A stretch of 64,000 bases of DNA from an uncultured Clostridia bacterium (GTDB lineage Bacteria; Bacillota; Clostridia; Lachnospirales; Anaerotignaceae). Position 1 is the first letter of the stretch, and each line of letters starts with the position of its first letter. The notes beneath the pieces were generated by a model. That model was not told where the DNA came from. It made no database searches and was given only the letters and a program-made list of their open reading frames with translations. A program made the position numbers and the translations under genes. Positions 27,030-35,504 of this stretch are shown piece after piece. Location: positions 1-64,000 of the forward strand of contig CAJUNT010000007.1 of NCBI GenBank assembly GCA_910587735.1. Reading direction: 5' to 3'.

Positions 27030-28109
27030 TTAAAATCCATTTGTTGAGATATTGATTTTTAATTTGTTTTGCAATTCTTCTATATTAACAATAGTAGGTT
27101 GATAATGGTTTGCATAAGGCTCTAGTAAATAAGCTTGTGTAAAAAATATAATTTTATTTGGTTCTATATAAAAATCATACATAAAATGTTCAGAATCTAC
27201 TGTTTCTACTGCACCAGTAAAATAATTATCTGGATTTTGTTCAATATTATTTTTAAAAGCATTTTTTACAAATTCTGTAATATCTGTTTCTGATAAATTC
27301 AATATATCTTTTAATTGTAATTGATTTCCTGTGTTTAAATCAAATGTATATGCTTGACGATAAGGCATACCATGTGCTCCTCCTGTCAATTCATAATAAT
27401 CTAATAAAATAGATATTGTATTGTCATCTAAATAGGTAATGCTATAAGTACAGTCGAAGGTATAAGGCAACATATTATCTAAATCAGTATTGATATCATC
27501 TGCTACAATTTCATTTTCTGTGTCAGAAAGTGAAGTGTGTACATCATTTGATATGATTTCATTTATTTTAGAAAATGCTTCACTATTTCTTTGTAATTCT
27601 GGATAAGAAATATGTGCTTCCCATACAGTAACACCCTCTTTATTCTGTATTGTTTTTTGTTCTGTTTTTTCTGAAATAATAAAAGAGTTATTTGTTATTT
27701 TTGCAATATTTGTATTTTTGTCCCATATAATGTTAGCATGAAATGCTTGTGTTAATGGTCTTAATGGTACAAACATAGTACCATTTTCTATATAAGCAGG
27801 TGTTTCCATTACTATATTTTGTGTTTTTCCATTTTTTGTAATCATTAATGTTTTGCTATTTACACAGGCAGATATAATGTTGCTACCTTTTCTAGCAATT
27901 ACCGTTTTTGTAGGTTCATTCCAACTAACTACGGCACCAAATGCTTCAGCTGTCTGTTTCATAGGTACATATGTAGTATTATTTTTGATAACTGGATTTT
28001 GTGTATAAGGTATAGGCATATCATTAACAGTTACAGTAATATCTTTACCAAAAGCGGTATTAATGGATAATATGCTGAATATACAAGCTGTAATTATTAT
28101 TTTTTTCAT
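27030..28109 (-). CDS. Secreted protein with copper-amine-oxidase-N-like and DUF3298 (RsiV-like) domains
   Basis: The 359-residue protein begins with a signal peptide (MKKIIITACIFSILSINTAFG). Residues about 25-130 match the copper-amine-oxidase N-terminal-like domain, with VKNNTTYVPMKQTAEAFGA-like and GTMFVPLRPLTQAF strands; this domain probably serves as an envelope-binding module. Residues about 150-355 fit the DUF4163/DUF3298 pair, with YELTGGAHGMPYRQAYTFDL and LKDILN, as in RsiV and PdaC, where it binds lysozyme or acts near peptidoglycan. No sigma factor gene is adjacent. GGAGT precedes the ATG at 28109 by eight bases. The true function is open. Confidence 0.8.
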   Translation of the reverse strand: MKKIIITACIFSILSINTAFGKDITVTVNDMPIPYTQNPVIKNNTTYVPMKQTAEAFGAVVSWNEPTKTVIARKGSNIISACVNSKTLMITKNGKTQNIVMETPAYIENGTMFVPLRPLTQAFHANIIWDKNTNIAKITNNSFIISEKTEQKTIQNKEGVTVWEAHISYPELQRNSEAFSKINEIISNDVHTSLSDTENEIVADDINTDLDNMLPYTFDCTYSITYLDDNTISILLDYYELTGGAHGMPYRQAYTFDLNTGNQLQLKDILNLSETDITEFVKNAFKNNIEQNPDNYFTGAVETVDSEHFMYDFYIEPNKIIFFTQAYLLEPYANHYQPTIVNIEELQNKLKINISTNGF

Positions 28110-28154
28110 AGTTATACTCCTTATATAAGTTCTATAATTCAATCATATCATATT

Positions 28155-28190
28155 AATAAAAACAGTGTCAAATTGAAAAGTTTGACACTG
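28155..28190 (-). terminator. Terminator of guaB (minus strand)
   Basis: A 10-bp stem (28163-28172 with 28181-28190) is followed, reading leftward, by a T run (28156-28162 region). Confidence 0.85.
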
Positions 28191-28199
28191 CAAATGATA

Positions 28200-29711
28200 T
28201 TAGCTATTATATGTGCTTCCTTGATTGTCTTTTAATACAACATCATGTGCGCCACCTTCTGTAAGGCTTGTTGCAGAAATAATGGTTAATTTTGCTTTTT
28301 GTTGTAACTCTGGTATAGTAAGTGCACCACAATTACACATAGTAGATTTTACTTTTTTTAATGAGAGAGAAACATTATCTCTCAAACTACCAGCATATGG
28401 TACATAAGAATCAACACCTTCTTCAAAAGAAAGTTTTTTATCTCCACCCATATCGTATCTTTGCCAATTTCTTGCTCTTGCAGAACCTTCTCCCCAATAT
28501 TCTTTCATATAATTTCCATTAATATTGACTTTATTTGTAGGACTTTCATCAAAACGAGAAAAATAACGTCCTAACATCAAAAAGTCAGCCCCCATTGCTA
28601 AAGCAAGTGTCATATGATAATCATATACAATACCACCGTCAGAACAAATAGGGATATAAATACCTGTTTCTTTATAATATTCATCTCTTGCCTCTGCTAC
28701 TTCTATTACGGCAGATGCTTGTCCACGTCCAATGCCTTTTTGTTCTCTTGTAATACATATAGAACCACCACCAATACCTACTTTTATAAAATCTGCGCCA
28801 CATTCAGCTAAATAACGGAAACCTTCTTTATCAACAACATTTCCTGCACCAACTTTTACACTGTCACCATATTTTTGGCGTATAAAATCTAATGTGATTT
28901 TTTGCCATTCTGAGAAACCTTCAGAGGAATCAATGCAAAGTATATCTGCACCAGCATTAACAAGTGCAGGGACACGTTCTTCATAATCTCTTGTATTGAT
29001 GCCTGCACCCACAACATATCTTTTGTGAACATCTAAAAGTTCATTTTTGTTTTCTTTGTGAGAATCATAGTCTTTACGGAATACCATATATACTAATCTA
29101 CCAGCATCATCTACAATAGGCAAAGAGTTTAATTTGTGATCCCAAATAATATTATTTGCTTCTTTTAATGTTGTACCTTTTGGAGCACACACCAATTTTT
29201 CAAGAGGAGTCATAAAATCTTTTACTTTTTCATTGCCCTCCATACGACTCACACGATAATCACGACTCGTTACAATACCTACTAATTTACCTTGTGCTGT
29301 ACCATCTGTTGTAACAGCAACAGTAGAGTGTCCTGTTTTTTCTTTTAATGCTAAAATATCTTTTAATGTGCTTTCTGGTGTGATATTAGAATCACTTACA
29401 ACAAATCCTGCTTTATATGATTTTGCCCTTTGTACCATAGCCGCTTGACTTTCTATTGTTTGAGAACCATAAATAAATGAGATACCACCCTCTTTTGCTA
29501 GTGCTACTGCCATTCTGTCATCTGAAACAGATTGCATAATAGCAGAAACAAGAGGAATATTCATTTCCAATGCAGGTTTTTCTCCCTTTTTAAATTTTAC
29601 TATAGGTGTTTTTAAATTAACATTATCTGGAGTACATTCCACAGAGGAATAGCCTGGAACAAGAAGATATTCACTGAATGTACGAGAGAGTGATTTGAAA
29701 TAAGTTGCCAT
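28200..29711 (-). CDS. guaB: Inosine-5'-monophosphate dehydrogenase
   Basis: IMPDH oxidises IMP to XMP with NAD+, the rate-limiting step to GMP. The 503-residue protein has the TIM-barrel active-site loop GGGSICITREQKGIGRGQ with catalytic C319, DSSEGFSEWQ, and SDGGIVYD for the phosphate site. Two CBS domains are inserted at about residues 110-220 (TSRDYR, LNSLPIVDDAGRL). The SICITR segment differs from the common SICTTR, a divergent IMPDH subgroup. AGGAGGTAAATT precedes the ATG. It is monocistronic with its own terminator. Confidence 0.94.
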   Translation of the reverse strand: MATYFKSLSRTFSEYLLVPGYSSVECTPDNVNLKTPIVKFKKGEKPALEMNIPLVSAIMQSVSDDRMAVALAKEGGISFIYGSQTIESQAAMVQRAKSYKAGFVVSDSNITPESTLKDILALKEKTGHSTVAVTTDGTAQGKLVGIVTSRDYRVSRMEGNEKVKDFMTPLEKLVCAPKGTTLKEANNIIWDHKLNSLPIVDDAGRLVYMVFRKDYDSHKENKNELLDVHKRYVVGAGINTRDYEERVPALVNAGADILCIDSSEGFSEWQKITLDFIRQKYGDSVKVGAGNVVDKEGFRYLAECGADFIKVGIGGGSICITREQKGIGRGQASAVIEVAEARDEYYKETGIYIPICSDGGIVYDYHMTLALAMGADFLMLGRYFSRFDESPTNKVNINGNYMKEYWGEGSARARNWQRYDMGGDKKLSFEEGVDSYVPYAGSLRDNVSLSLKKVKSTMCNCGALTIPELQQKAKLTIISATSLTEGGAHDVVLKDNQGSTYNS

Positions 29712-29931
29712 AATTTACCTCCTGTTAAAAATATAAATTCTGTTAAGTTAATATATTAATTTTATTGTATTTATAATAAAGTAAAAATAAATGATGATAT
29801 ATGAAATTTATAAATATATTAAATATATTAAGCAATAAAAAATTCTGTTGTGCTATTTTTGTATAATAAAATTTATTATAGCATAAAAGCAATGTTGTGC
29901 AAATAAAAAGTGTTGATATAGCATGGTTTTT

Positions 29932-30426
29932 TTAATGTTTATTATTTTTTATATAATAAACTGCTTTATTTCCTACGATGCCAGTAATAAAACCTGTTGC
30001 AATACCTAATATAATAAGAAACGGCATATAATAAAAAAGACCAATGTTTTCTACTATTACACACGCAATTGTAATTTGCCCTATATTGTGGCTGATGCCA
30101 CCTAATATACTTACAGCAATCATAGAAAAAATATTTGTTTTTTTACAAAATGCCATAACAGTAAAACTAAGCAATGCACCAGAAGCACTATACAAAAAAC
30201 TAGCAAAACCAGTAAAAAGCAGTGCTGAAATCAAAATACGCAATATAGAAATACTGAATGCAGTTTTATTATCTAATATATAAAGAGCAATCAATACAGC
30301 AACATTAGCAAGTCCTAATTTCATACCAGGAACAATCATGGGAATAGCAAGCATACGCTCCACATAACTAAGAAGTAATGCAACAGTTGTTAATAATCCG
30401 CAGTATGCAATTTTTTTACTGCTCAT
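29932..30426 (-). CDS. Gx transporter family membrane protein (HepI-like)
   Basis: The 164-residue protein has five or six hydrophobic helices and the family's small-residue-rich motifs (VPGMKLGLANVAVLIALY, GGISHNIGQI). It belongs to the Gx transporter / heptaprenyl-diphosphate-synthase component I group, a substrate-binding-type integral membrane protein of ECF-like character. Family members sit next to NusG-domain-II proteins in many Clostridia, as here, 15 bp downstream. GGAGTG lies ahead of the ATG. The substrate is unknown. Confidence 0.82.
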   Translation of the reverse strand: MSSKKIAYCGLLTTVALLLSYVERMLAIPMIVPGMKLGLANVAVLIALYILDNKTAFSISILRILISALLFTGFASFLYSASGALLSFTVMAFCKKTNIFSMIAVSILGGISHNIGQITIACVIVENIGLFYYMPFLIILGIATGFITGIVGNKAVYYIKNNKH

Positions 30427-30441
30427 AATGTTTCACACTCC

Positions 30442-30768
30442 TTATTTGACTTCTATTACCATTTTATGAGGAAGACAAACAATTAACTCTCCTATATGGC
30501 TGACTGCTTTTTGTTGTACACAAAGCTGGTCAGGACAATCTGCTTCTATTATAGTTGCTTTATGATTTTGTATCTGTAATACATTGTATCCTTGTTCTGT
30601 TTGTATAGTATAGTTTTGATTTTGGTATAAATCAAATTCTTTATAAACAGTACCATCAATAGAAACAGTAATTGTATTGTGTTCTGTATTTGATTTTGAG
30701 GTTATTATATAAAATACAACAGCAACTATTAAAAGTACTGTAAAAAATATCATTTCTTTTTTTTTCAT
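30442..30768 (-). CDS. NusG domain II-containing protein
   Basis: The 108-residue product has an N-terminal membrane anchor (MIFFTVLLIVAVVFYIIT) and an extracytoplasmic domain with the NusG-II hallmark EADCPDQLCVQQKAVSHIGE followed by LVCLPHKMVIEV. The two cysteines of the CPDQLC motif and the C in VCLPH are conserved in this family and could take part in thiol or metal chemistry. It pairs with the Gx transporter gene downstream; such pairs sometimes occur beside flavin-binding or ApbE genes, which are not next to it here. Confidence 0.85.
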   Translation of the reverse strand: MKKKEMIFFTVLLIVAVVFYIITSKSNTEHNTITVSIDGTVYKEFDLYQNQNYTIQTEQGYNVLQIQNHKATIIEADCPDQLCVQQKAVSHIGELIVCLPHKMVIEVK

Positions 30769-30800
30769 AAATAGAACCCCTTTGTTTATGAAGTATAAAC

Positions 30801-30826
30801 AAAAAAGGAAGCTGTTTGGCTTCCTT
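30801..30826 (-). terminator. Terminator after tRNA-Phe (minus strand)
   Basis: An 8-bp stem AAGGAAGC/GCTTCCTT (30805-30812 with 30819-30826) is followed leftward by a T run on the minus strand. It lies between the tRNA and the NusG-II gene. Confidence 0.8.
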
Positions 30827-30835
30827 AAAACAATA

Positions 30836-30908
<73 letters not shown>

Positions 30909-30931
30909 AAAAATGATTTTCTGTAACAAAC

Positions 30932-30960
30932 ACTATACAGTATTTGAAATATTTTGTCAA
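30932..30960 (-). promoter_or_regulatory. Promoter of tRNA-Phe (minus strand)
   Basis: Read on the minus strand, TTGACA (30955-30960), a 17-bp spacer and TATAGT (30932-30937) lie 24 bp before the tRNA. Confidence 0.85.
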
Positions 30961-30998
30961 TGACTTTTTTTAAAAATTTAAAATTTATATAATGTGTG

Positions 30999-31026
30999 TT
31001 GACAAAGGAAAAATATATGATACAAT
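30999..31026 (+). promoter_or_regulatory. Promoter of the serS T-box leader
   Basis: TTGACA (30999-31004), a 16-bp spacer and TACAAT (31021-31026) with an extended TG form a strong promoter, divergent from the tRNA-Phe promoter. Confidence 0.8.
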
Positions 31027-31033
31027 TATGAAA

Positions 31034-31270
31034 AATAGAATAAAAAGCGTTTGAAGAAAAATAAATCTTGCAATAATACTACAGAGAGTCAATGGCTGGT
31101 GAAAATTGATGTAAAAAAAAGATGTTCCACTTTCTGAGCTTTTCGGTAAAAGCCGAAAGGGTAAGCCCTTTATCGCTGTTTGAGAGGCTTGTTTATAGCA
31201 GGCAAATTGGGTGGCAACGCGGGAAATATGCTCTCGTCCCTTTTATAATAAGGGGACGAGAGCTTTTTTA
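31034..31270 (+). promoter_or_regulatory. T-box riboswitch, serine type, upstream of serS
   Basis: The leader has the AGAGAG and GGCTGGTGAAAATT distal Stem I landmarks (31083-31107), the T-box bulge TGGCAACGCGG (31212-31222) and a long GC-rich terminator stem (31230-31263) followed by a T run. The bulge TGGC would pair with a tRNA end GCCA, in line with the G discriminator of tRNA-Ser. The likely specifier is TCC (31126-31128), a serine codon; that exact position is less certain. Uncharged tRNA-Ser would allow read-through into serS. Confidence 0.92.
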
Positions 31271-31344
31271 TATTCTATTTTATTTCATAATAAACAAAAT
31301 GATTATAAAAGTAACAGAAACAAAAATGAAGGAGGATATTAAAA

Positions 31345-32634
31345 ATGTTAGACATTAAATTAATTCGTACGAATCCAGAATTAGTAAAAGAAAATATTAA
31401 AAAGAAATTTCAAGACCAAAAATTAGTTTTAGTAGATGAAGTAATAGAAATGGATAAAAAATTTAGAGAAACAAAAGGAAGATGCGATGATTTAAGAAGT
31501 CAAAGAAATGCTATCAGTAAGGCGATTGGTGGCATGATGGCAAAAGGACAAAAAGAAGAAGCAGAAAAGGCAAAAACACAAGTTGCAGAAATGGCAAAAG
31601 AATTGACAGAATTAGAAGCATTAGAAGAAGAATTAACAGCAAAAATAAGAGAAAGAATGTTAGTTATACCAAATATTATTGATGATAGTGTACCTTTAGG
31701 AAAAGACGATAGCGAGAATGTAGAAGTAGAACGCTTTGGAGAGCCTGCTGTACCTGATTTTGAAGTACCATATCATATTGATATTATGGAAAGTCTTGCA
31801 GGTGTTGATTTAGACAGTGCAAGAAAAACAAGTGGAAATGGCTTTTATTATCTTTGTGGAGATGTTGCAAGATTACATTCTTCTATACTTTCTTATGCAA
31901 GAGATTTTATGATTAATAAAGGATTTACTTATTATATTCCTCCATTTATGATAAGAAGCAATGTTGTAACAGGTGTTATGAGTTTTGCAGAAATGGAAAA
32001 TATGATGTATAAAATAGAGGGTGAAGATTTGTATTTGATTGGTACAAGCGAACATTCTATGATAGGTAAATTTATTGATACAATATTAGATGAGGAATCA
32101 TTACCTCAAACATTGACAAGCTATTCTCCATGTTTTAGAAAAGAAGTAGGCGCACATGGTATTGAAGAAAGAGGAGTATATAGAATACATCAATTTGAAA
32201 AGCAGGAAATGATTGTTGTTTGTAAGCCAGAAGATAGCCCTTATTGGTTTGAACAGCTTTATAAAAATACTGTAGAATTTTTTAGAACATTAGATGTACC
32301 AGTAAGAACATTGGAATGTTGTTCAGGGGATTTGGCAGATTTGAAAGTAAAAAGTATTGACGTAGAGGCATGGTCACCAAGACAGAAAAAATATTTTGAA
32401 GTAGGAAGCTGCTCCAATTTAGGAGATGCACAGGCTCGCCGTTTGGGTATTCGTGTGAAAAATAAAGAAAAAGGCAACTATTTTGCACATACATTAAATA
32501 ATACAGTTGTTGCACCTCCTCGTATGCTAATTGCATTTTTAGAAAACAATATTAATGAAGATGGTAGCATTAATATTCCAAAACCATTACAGCCATATAT
32601 GGGTGGCACAGAAGTATTAAAACCAAAAAAATAA
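31345..32634 (+). CDS. serS: Seryl-tRNA synthetase
   Basis: SerS charges tRNA-Ser. The 429-residue class II synthetase has the N-terminal coiled-coil tRNA-binding arm (about 25-105, rich in Lys/Glu), TSEHSMIG near motif 1-2, motif 2 SPCFRKEVGAHGIEERGVYR followed by HQFEKQEM, and motif 3 LNNTVVAPPRMLIAFLENN. The motif 2 loop differs from the common GTHGRDTRGLYRVHQF type, so it belongs to a divergent bacterial subgroup. AAGGAGGAT precedes the ATG. It is controlled by the serine T-box just upstream. Confidence 0.95.
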   Translation: MLDIKLIRTNPELVKENIKKKFQDQKLVLVDEVIEMDKKFRETKGRCDDLRSQRNAISKAIGGMMAKGQKEEAEKAKTQVAEMAKELTELEALEEELTAKIRERMLVIPNIIDDSVPLGKDDSENVEVERFGEPAVPDFEVPYHIDIMESLAGVDLDSARKTSGNGFYYLCGDVARLHSSILSYARDFMINKGFTYYIPPFMIRSNVVTGVMSFAEMENMMYKIEGEDLYLIGTSEHSMIGKFIDTILDEESLPQTLTSYSPCFRKEVGAHGIEERGVYRIHQFEKQEMIVVCKPEDSPYWFEQLYKNTVEFFRTLDVPVRTLECCSGDLADLKVKSIDVEAWSPRQKKYFEVGSCSNLGDAQARRLGIRVKNKEKGNYFAHTLNNTVVAPPRMLIAFLENNINEDGSINIPKPLQPYMGGTEVLKPKK

Positions 32635-32647
32635 TATTATATAAATA

Positions 32648-32672
32648 AAGGAGGTATTTTACCTCCTTATTT
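32648..32672 (+). terminator. Probable terminator of serS
   Basis: A 9-bp perfect stem AAGGAGGTA/TACCTCCTT (32648-32656 with 32660-32668) has a 3-nt loop; the T run behind it is short (ATTT). Confidence 0.6.
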
Positions 32673-32760
32673 AGTAAAAATATCTATAAATATAAGCGTA
32701 GTAAAAAATCTATATATATAGATTATTATTAATAATTTCTATATTATTTTATAGTATAGA

Positions 32761-32802
32761 TATTGTATAATATTATAAAGTGATATGTGATATTATACAA
32801 TA
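32761..32802. repeat. 13-bp perfect inverted repeat upstream of the small secreted gene
   Basis: TATTGTATAATAT (32761-32773) and its exact complement (32790-32802) are separated by 16 bp, just 28 bp before the start codon of the next gene. It could be an operator over the promoter or an RNA hairpin. Confidence 0.5.
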
Positions 32803-32829
32803 ATAAAAAATAAGAAAGGGAGAATTTTT

Positions 32830-33333
32830 ATGTACAAATCATTAAAAAAATTAGTTAGTATTATTATGGCAATAAGTATGATATTTGTTCAAGTAGCTGT
32901 TGCTTCTGCACAAACATTAGGATAAGAGGGAATGAACGAAGAAATCGTTTATCAAGAAACATATTATGATGAAGATGGCGACCTTGTGACACAAACAATT
33001 AAAAAGATAACATATCCATCAACGAGGGCTGGGGAAAATGAAAGAGTAACATATGTAAATGAAAAGAGCTACGTAGATTTTACAGCAGCTTTTTATGCAA
33101 CATTTTCTTATAATATTCAAAATAAAGAAGTAAGCTGTGTATCAAAATATATTACTTATGAAAATAAAGACTCAAATAAAAAATTTATACCAGATAAAGA
33201 AGTTTGGTCAGATACAGGAAGAGGAACAAAGTGTACTGTAAAAGTAAAATTTTATTTTATGGATGGTTTTAATAATAAAACACTTGGAATTGAATGTGAT
33301 TATAAAGGAAATTATAAACTTATCAGGCAATGA
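32830..33333 (+). pseudogene. Small secreted protein gene split by an in-frame TAA
   Basis: An AAAGGGAG site precedes an ATG at 32830 that encodes a good signal peptide (31 codons; MYKSLKKLVSIIMAISMIFV then a VAVASA cleavage region). It stops at TAA 32923-32925. Exactly in the same frame, with no stop between, the reading continues at 32926 through MNEEIVYQETYYDEDGDLVT to 33333, another 136 codons of a soluble protein. A single nonsense change in one 168-codon secreted protein is the simplest reading. The ATG at 32932 has GAGGG four bases ahead, so a cytoplasmic 133-residue product could still be made. I do not recognise the family. Confidence 0.65.
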
Positions 33334-33372
33334 GATATTATATACTTTTAAAGTAAAAAAAGGGGGAATTAT

Positions 33373-33735
33373 TTGAAAAAGTATCGTAAATATATTTATT
33401 TTTTAGCATTACTTTTTTCCCTTTATATTACAAGAAAATATCACATTTATATAACAACAATACCATCTGCAATACATTTTGTAGGTTTCTTTTTGTTGTA
33501 TACTATGACAACATTTTGCCTTATTAATGTATTTCCGAAATACAATAAGTTATTGATAAAAGTTAGTACAATACTATTTATACTGGTGTTTATAAGACAC
33601 ACTTTATCTAATATTGCATTACCTTTTGATAATTTTGGTAGTAAAATATTATATCCTTGCATAAAAGCTAGCATGATATATATTGCATCAGCATTTGGTA
33701 TGTTGTTTTTGACAAAAAAATATTATAAAAATTAA
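33373..33735 (+). CDS. Small integral membrane protein of unknown function
   Basis: The 120-residue product has about four hydrophobic helices (about 8-20, 33-52, 60-78 and 95-114) and positively charged ends (KKYRKY at the start, KKYYKN at the end). It begins at a TTG at 33373 preceded by AGGGGGA. It follows the interrupted secreted gene by 39 bp, so the two were probably one unit, a secreted protein with a membrane partner. The architecture resembles VanZ-like membrane proteins in length and helix spacing, but I see no convincing signature. Confidence 0.6.
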   Translation: MKKYRKYIYFLALLFSLYITRKYHIYITTIPSAIHFVGFFLLYTMTTFCLINVFPKYNKLLIKVSTILFILVFIRHTLSNIALPFDNFGSKILYPCIKASMIYIASAFGMLFLTKKYYKN

Positions 33736-33755
33736 TATCACTTTATTTGCAAAAT

Positions 33756-33790
33756 AAAAGCCAACAAAAAAATAAATTTTGTTGGCTTTT
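33756..33790. terminator. Bidirectional terminator
   Basis: A 14-bp stem (AAAAGCCAACAAAA paired with TTTTGTTGGCTTTT) ends both the plus-strand membrane protein gene and the minus-strand galK. Confidence 0.85.
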
Positions 33791-33797
33791 ACTGATA

Positions 33798-35075
33798 TTA
33801 TGCAATTTCTGTGCCACCTACAGGGCGAATAGAGAGTATATGACAATTTCCTTCTCCAAAAGCAGATTCCATTTCATCATGAAATGTTTGCAATAGTTCT
33901 GTGGGAACAAATGCTTGTATCGTGCCAGCAAAACCACCACCATGTACTCTATAAGCCCCTTTATCTCCTAATATTTTTTGACAAAGTGCTAAAGCAAGGC
34001 TTAAACCCTGTTCCTGAGGATTCGATGTAGAATACACATTTTGAAGGCAAGTAGAAGAAGAAATTCCAGATGACAAAATCAATTTTTTAAATGTTTCAAA
34101 GTCATTATTTTTGAGTGCCTCTGCTTCTTGTACTGCTTTTTTGCTGTCTGCAAAAAAGTGTATTGCACGTAATATTGCTCTGTCACCACATTTTTTACGT
34201 AAAACGGCTATATTTTTATAAATATCATTTTCAGAAACTTCAGAAAGCACATTTTTACCAAAAAATGCAGCAACAGATTTCATTTCTGCTGTAACGGCAG
34301 CATAATCTGGTGTTAAATCTGCGTGATTGCCTCCTGTATCTACAATACAAAGAGCATGACCTACTGATGTAAAATCAAATGGTATTTGTTCCACAACAGG
34401 GTGCTCTGTATCTTTAAAATCAATAGCAACAAAACTGCCTACTGATGATGCTGTTTGGTCCATTAAACCACAAGGCTTTCCGAAATATACGTTTTCAGCA
34501 TATTGTCCAATTTGAGCAATTTTGACAGCAGATTCTTTATTATTGCAAAACAGTCCATTTATAATTGTTCCTATTAATACCTCAAAAGCCGCAGAAGAAG
34601 AAAGCCCAGAACCTTTTAAAACACTAGAAGTCATAGCAGCATTAAAGCCTTTTACAGTATAACCCATATTGATAAAATATGCTGCAATACCGCGAACAAG
34701 AGAAAGTGTTGTACCTTCTTCGCTTGCAATAGGCTCTGTTTGGTTTAAATCAATGGTAATCATATTATAGCCATCACTTTTAATTTTTATAGTATTTGTA
34801 TGATTTTCTTTTACTGCTGCAATAATATCTAAATTGACACCTGCGGCTAAAACATGACCTTTTTGATGGTCGGTATGATTCCCTCCTACTTCTGTACGTC
34901 CTGGAGCAGAAAAGAGGCGTATTTCTTCATCATTGTCATCAAAAATGGAACAATATGTTTCAATTAAATGAAGGTATCTATCAGTATATTCTTTTGCTCC
35001 TACATCATCTGTACTATAAAGTAATTTCATTTGCTCTAAACAATCATTTTTTTGCAGTTTTTGTTTTATGCTCAT
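33798..35075 (-). CDS. galK: Galactokinase
   Basis: GalK phosphorylates galactose to galactose-1-phosphate, the entry step of the Leloir pathway. The 425-residue GHMP kinase carries the galactokinase signature GRTEVGGNHTDHQKGHVLAA, the phosphate loop VLKGSGLSSSAAFEVL, and motif 3 VHGGGFAGTIQAF. It is slightly longer than the usual 390 residues through an N-terminal extension. A GGAGGG site precedes the ATG on the minus strand. It is divergent from the mgl galactose transporter, with which it fits functionally; galT and galE are not in the window. Confidence 0.94.
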   Translation of the reverse strand: MSIKQKLQKNDCLEQMKLLYSTDDVGAKEYTDRYLHLIETYCSIFDDNDEEIRLFSAPGRTEVGGNHTDHQKGHVLAAGVNLDIIAAVKENHTNTIKIKSDGYNMITIDLNQTEPIASEEGTTLSLVRGIAAYFINMGYTVKGFNAAMTSSVLKGSGLSSSAAFEVLIGTIINGLFCNNKESAVKIAQIGQYAENVYFGKPCGLMDQTASSVGSFVAIDFKDTEHPVVEQIPFDFTSVGHALCIVDTGGNHADLTPDYAAVTAEMKSVAAFFGKNVLSEVSENDIYKNIAVLRKKCGDRAILRAIHFFADSKKAVQEAEALKNNDFETFKKLILSSGISSSTCLQNVYSTSNPQEQGLSLALALCQKILGDKGAYRVHGGGFAGTIQAFVPTELLQTFHDEMESAFGEGNCHILSIRPVGGTEIA

Positions 35076-35394
35076 AAAAAAAGCCCTCCTTTGATATAAA
35101 ATGGTTCTGTTGATTTTAATATGTAAAAGTTTTTAACTGCATTTTTTTGATATTTGAATACTAGAAATTATATAAATTTGCTTTTACTATTTTTATTATT
35201 GATAATATATTATTTTTTGTCAATAATACAATATGAAATTAAAAAAAAATTATATATATCAAAAATAAAAACATACAATAATATTATTCTGTTAATATGT
35301 AGAAATAGTAAATATTGTATGGTTTTTTTGCTATAAAATGTAAAAATATAGTAAAAATGCAGAGAATTTTTATAGTAAAGCGAAGAAAATTATA

Positions 35395-35423
35395 TTGTCT
35401 TTCCTAATTTGTCCCTTTATAAT
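35395..35423 (+). promoter_or_regulatory. Promoter of mglBAC
   Basis: TTGTCT (35395-35400), a 17-bp spacer and TATAAT (35418-35423) precede mglB by about 80 bp. The rest of the 35076-35394 gap is AT-rich with nothing further that I can support. Confidence 0.75.
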
Positions 35424-35504
35424 GAAATTATCAAAAGAATCAGAAGAAATTCTGAAGTGTTTAAAATTTTTATATGGTATGTTTTAAAGGGAGGTTTTTA
35501 AGAA

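Noticed and set aside
35154..35336. 60-codon hydrophobic frame between galK and mglB
   Set aside because: No ribosome site and non-ATG start; composition is that of random AT-rich sequence.
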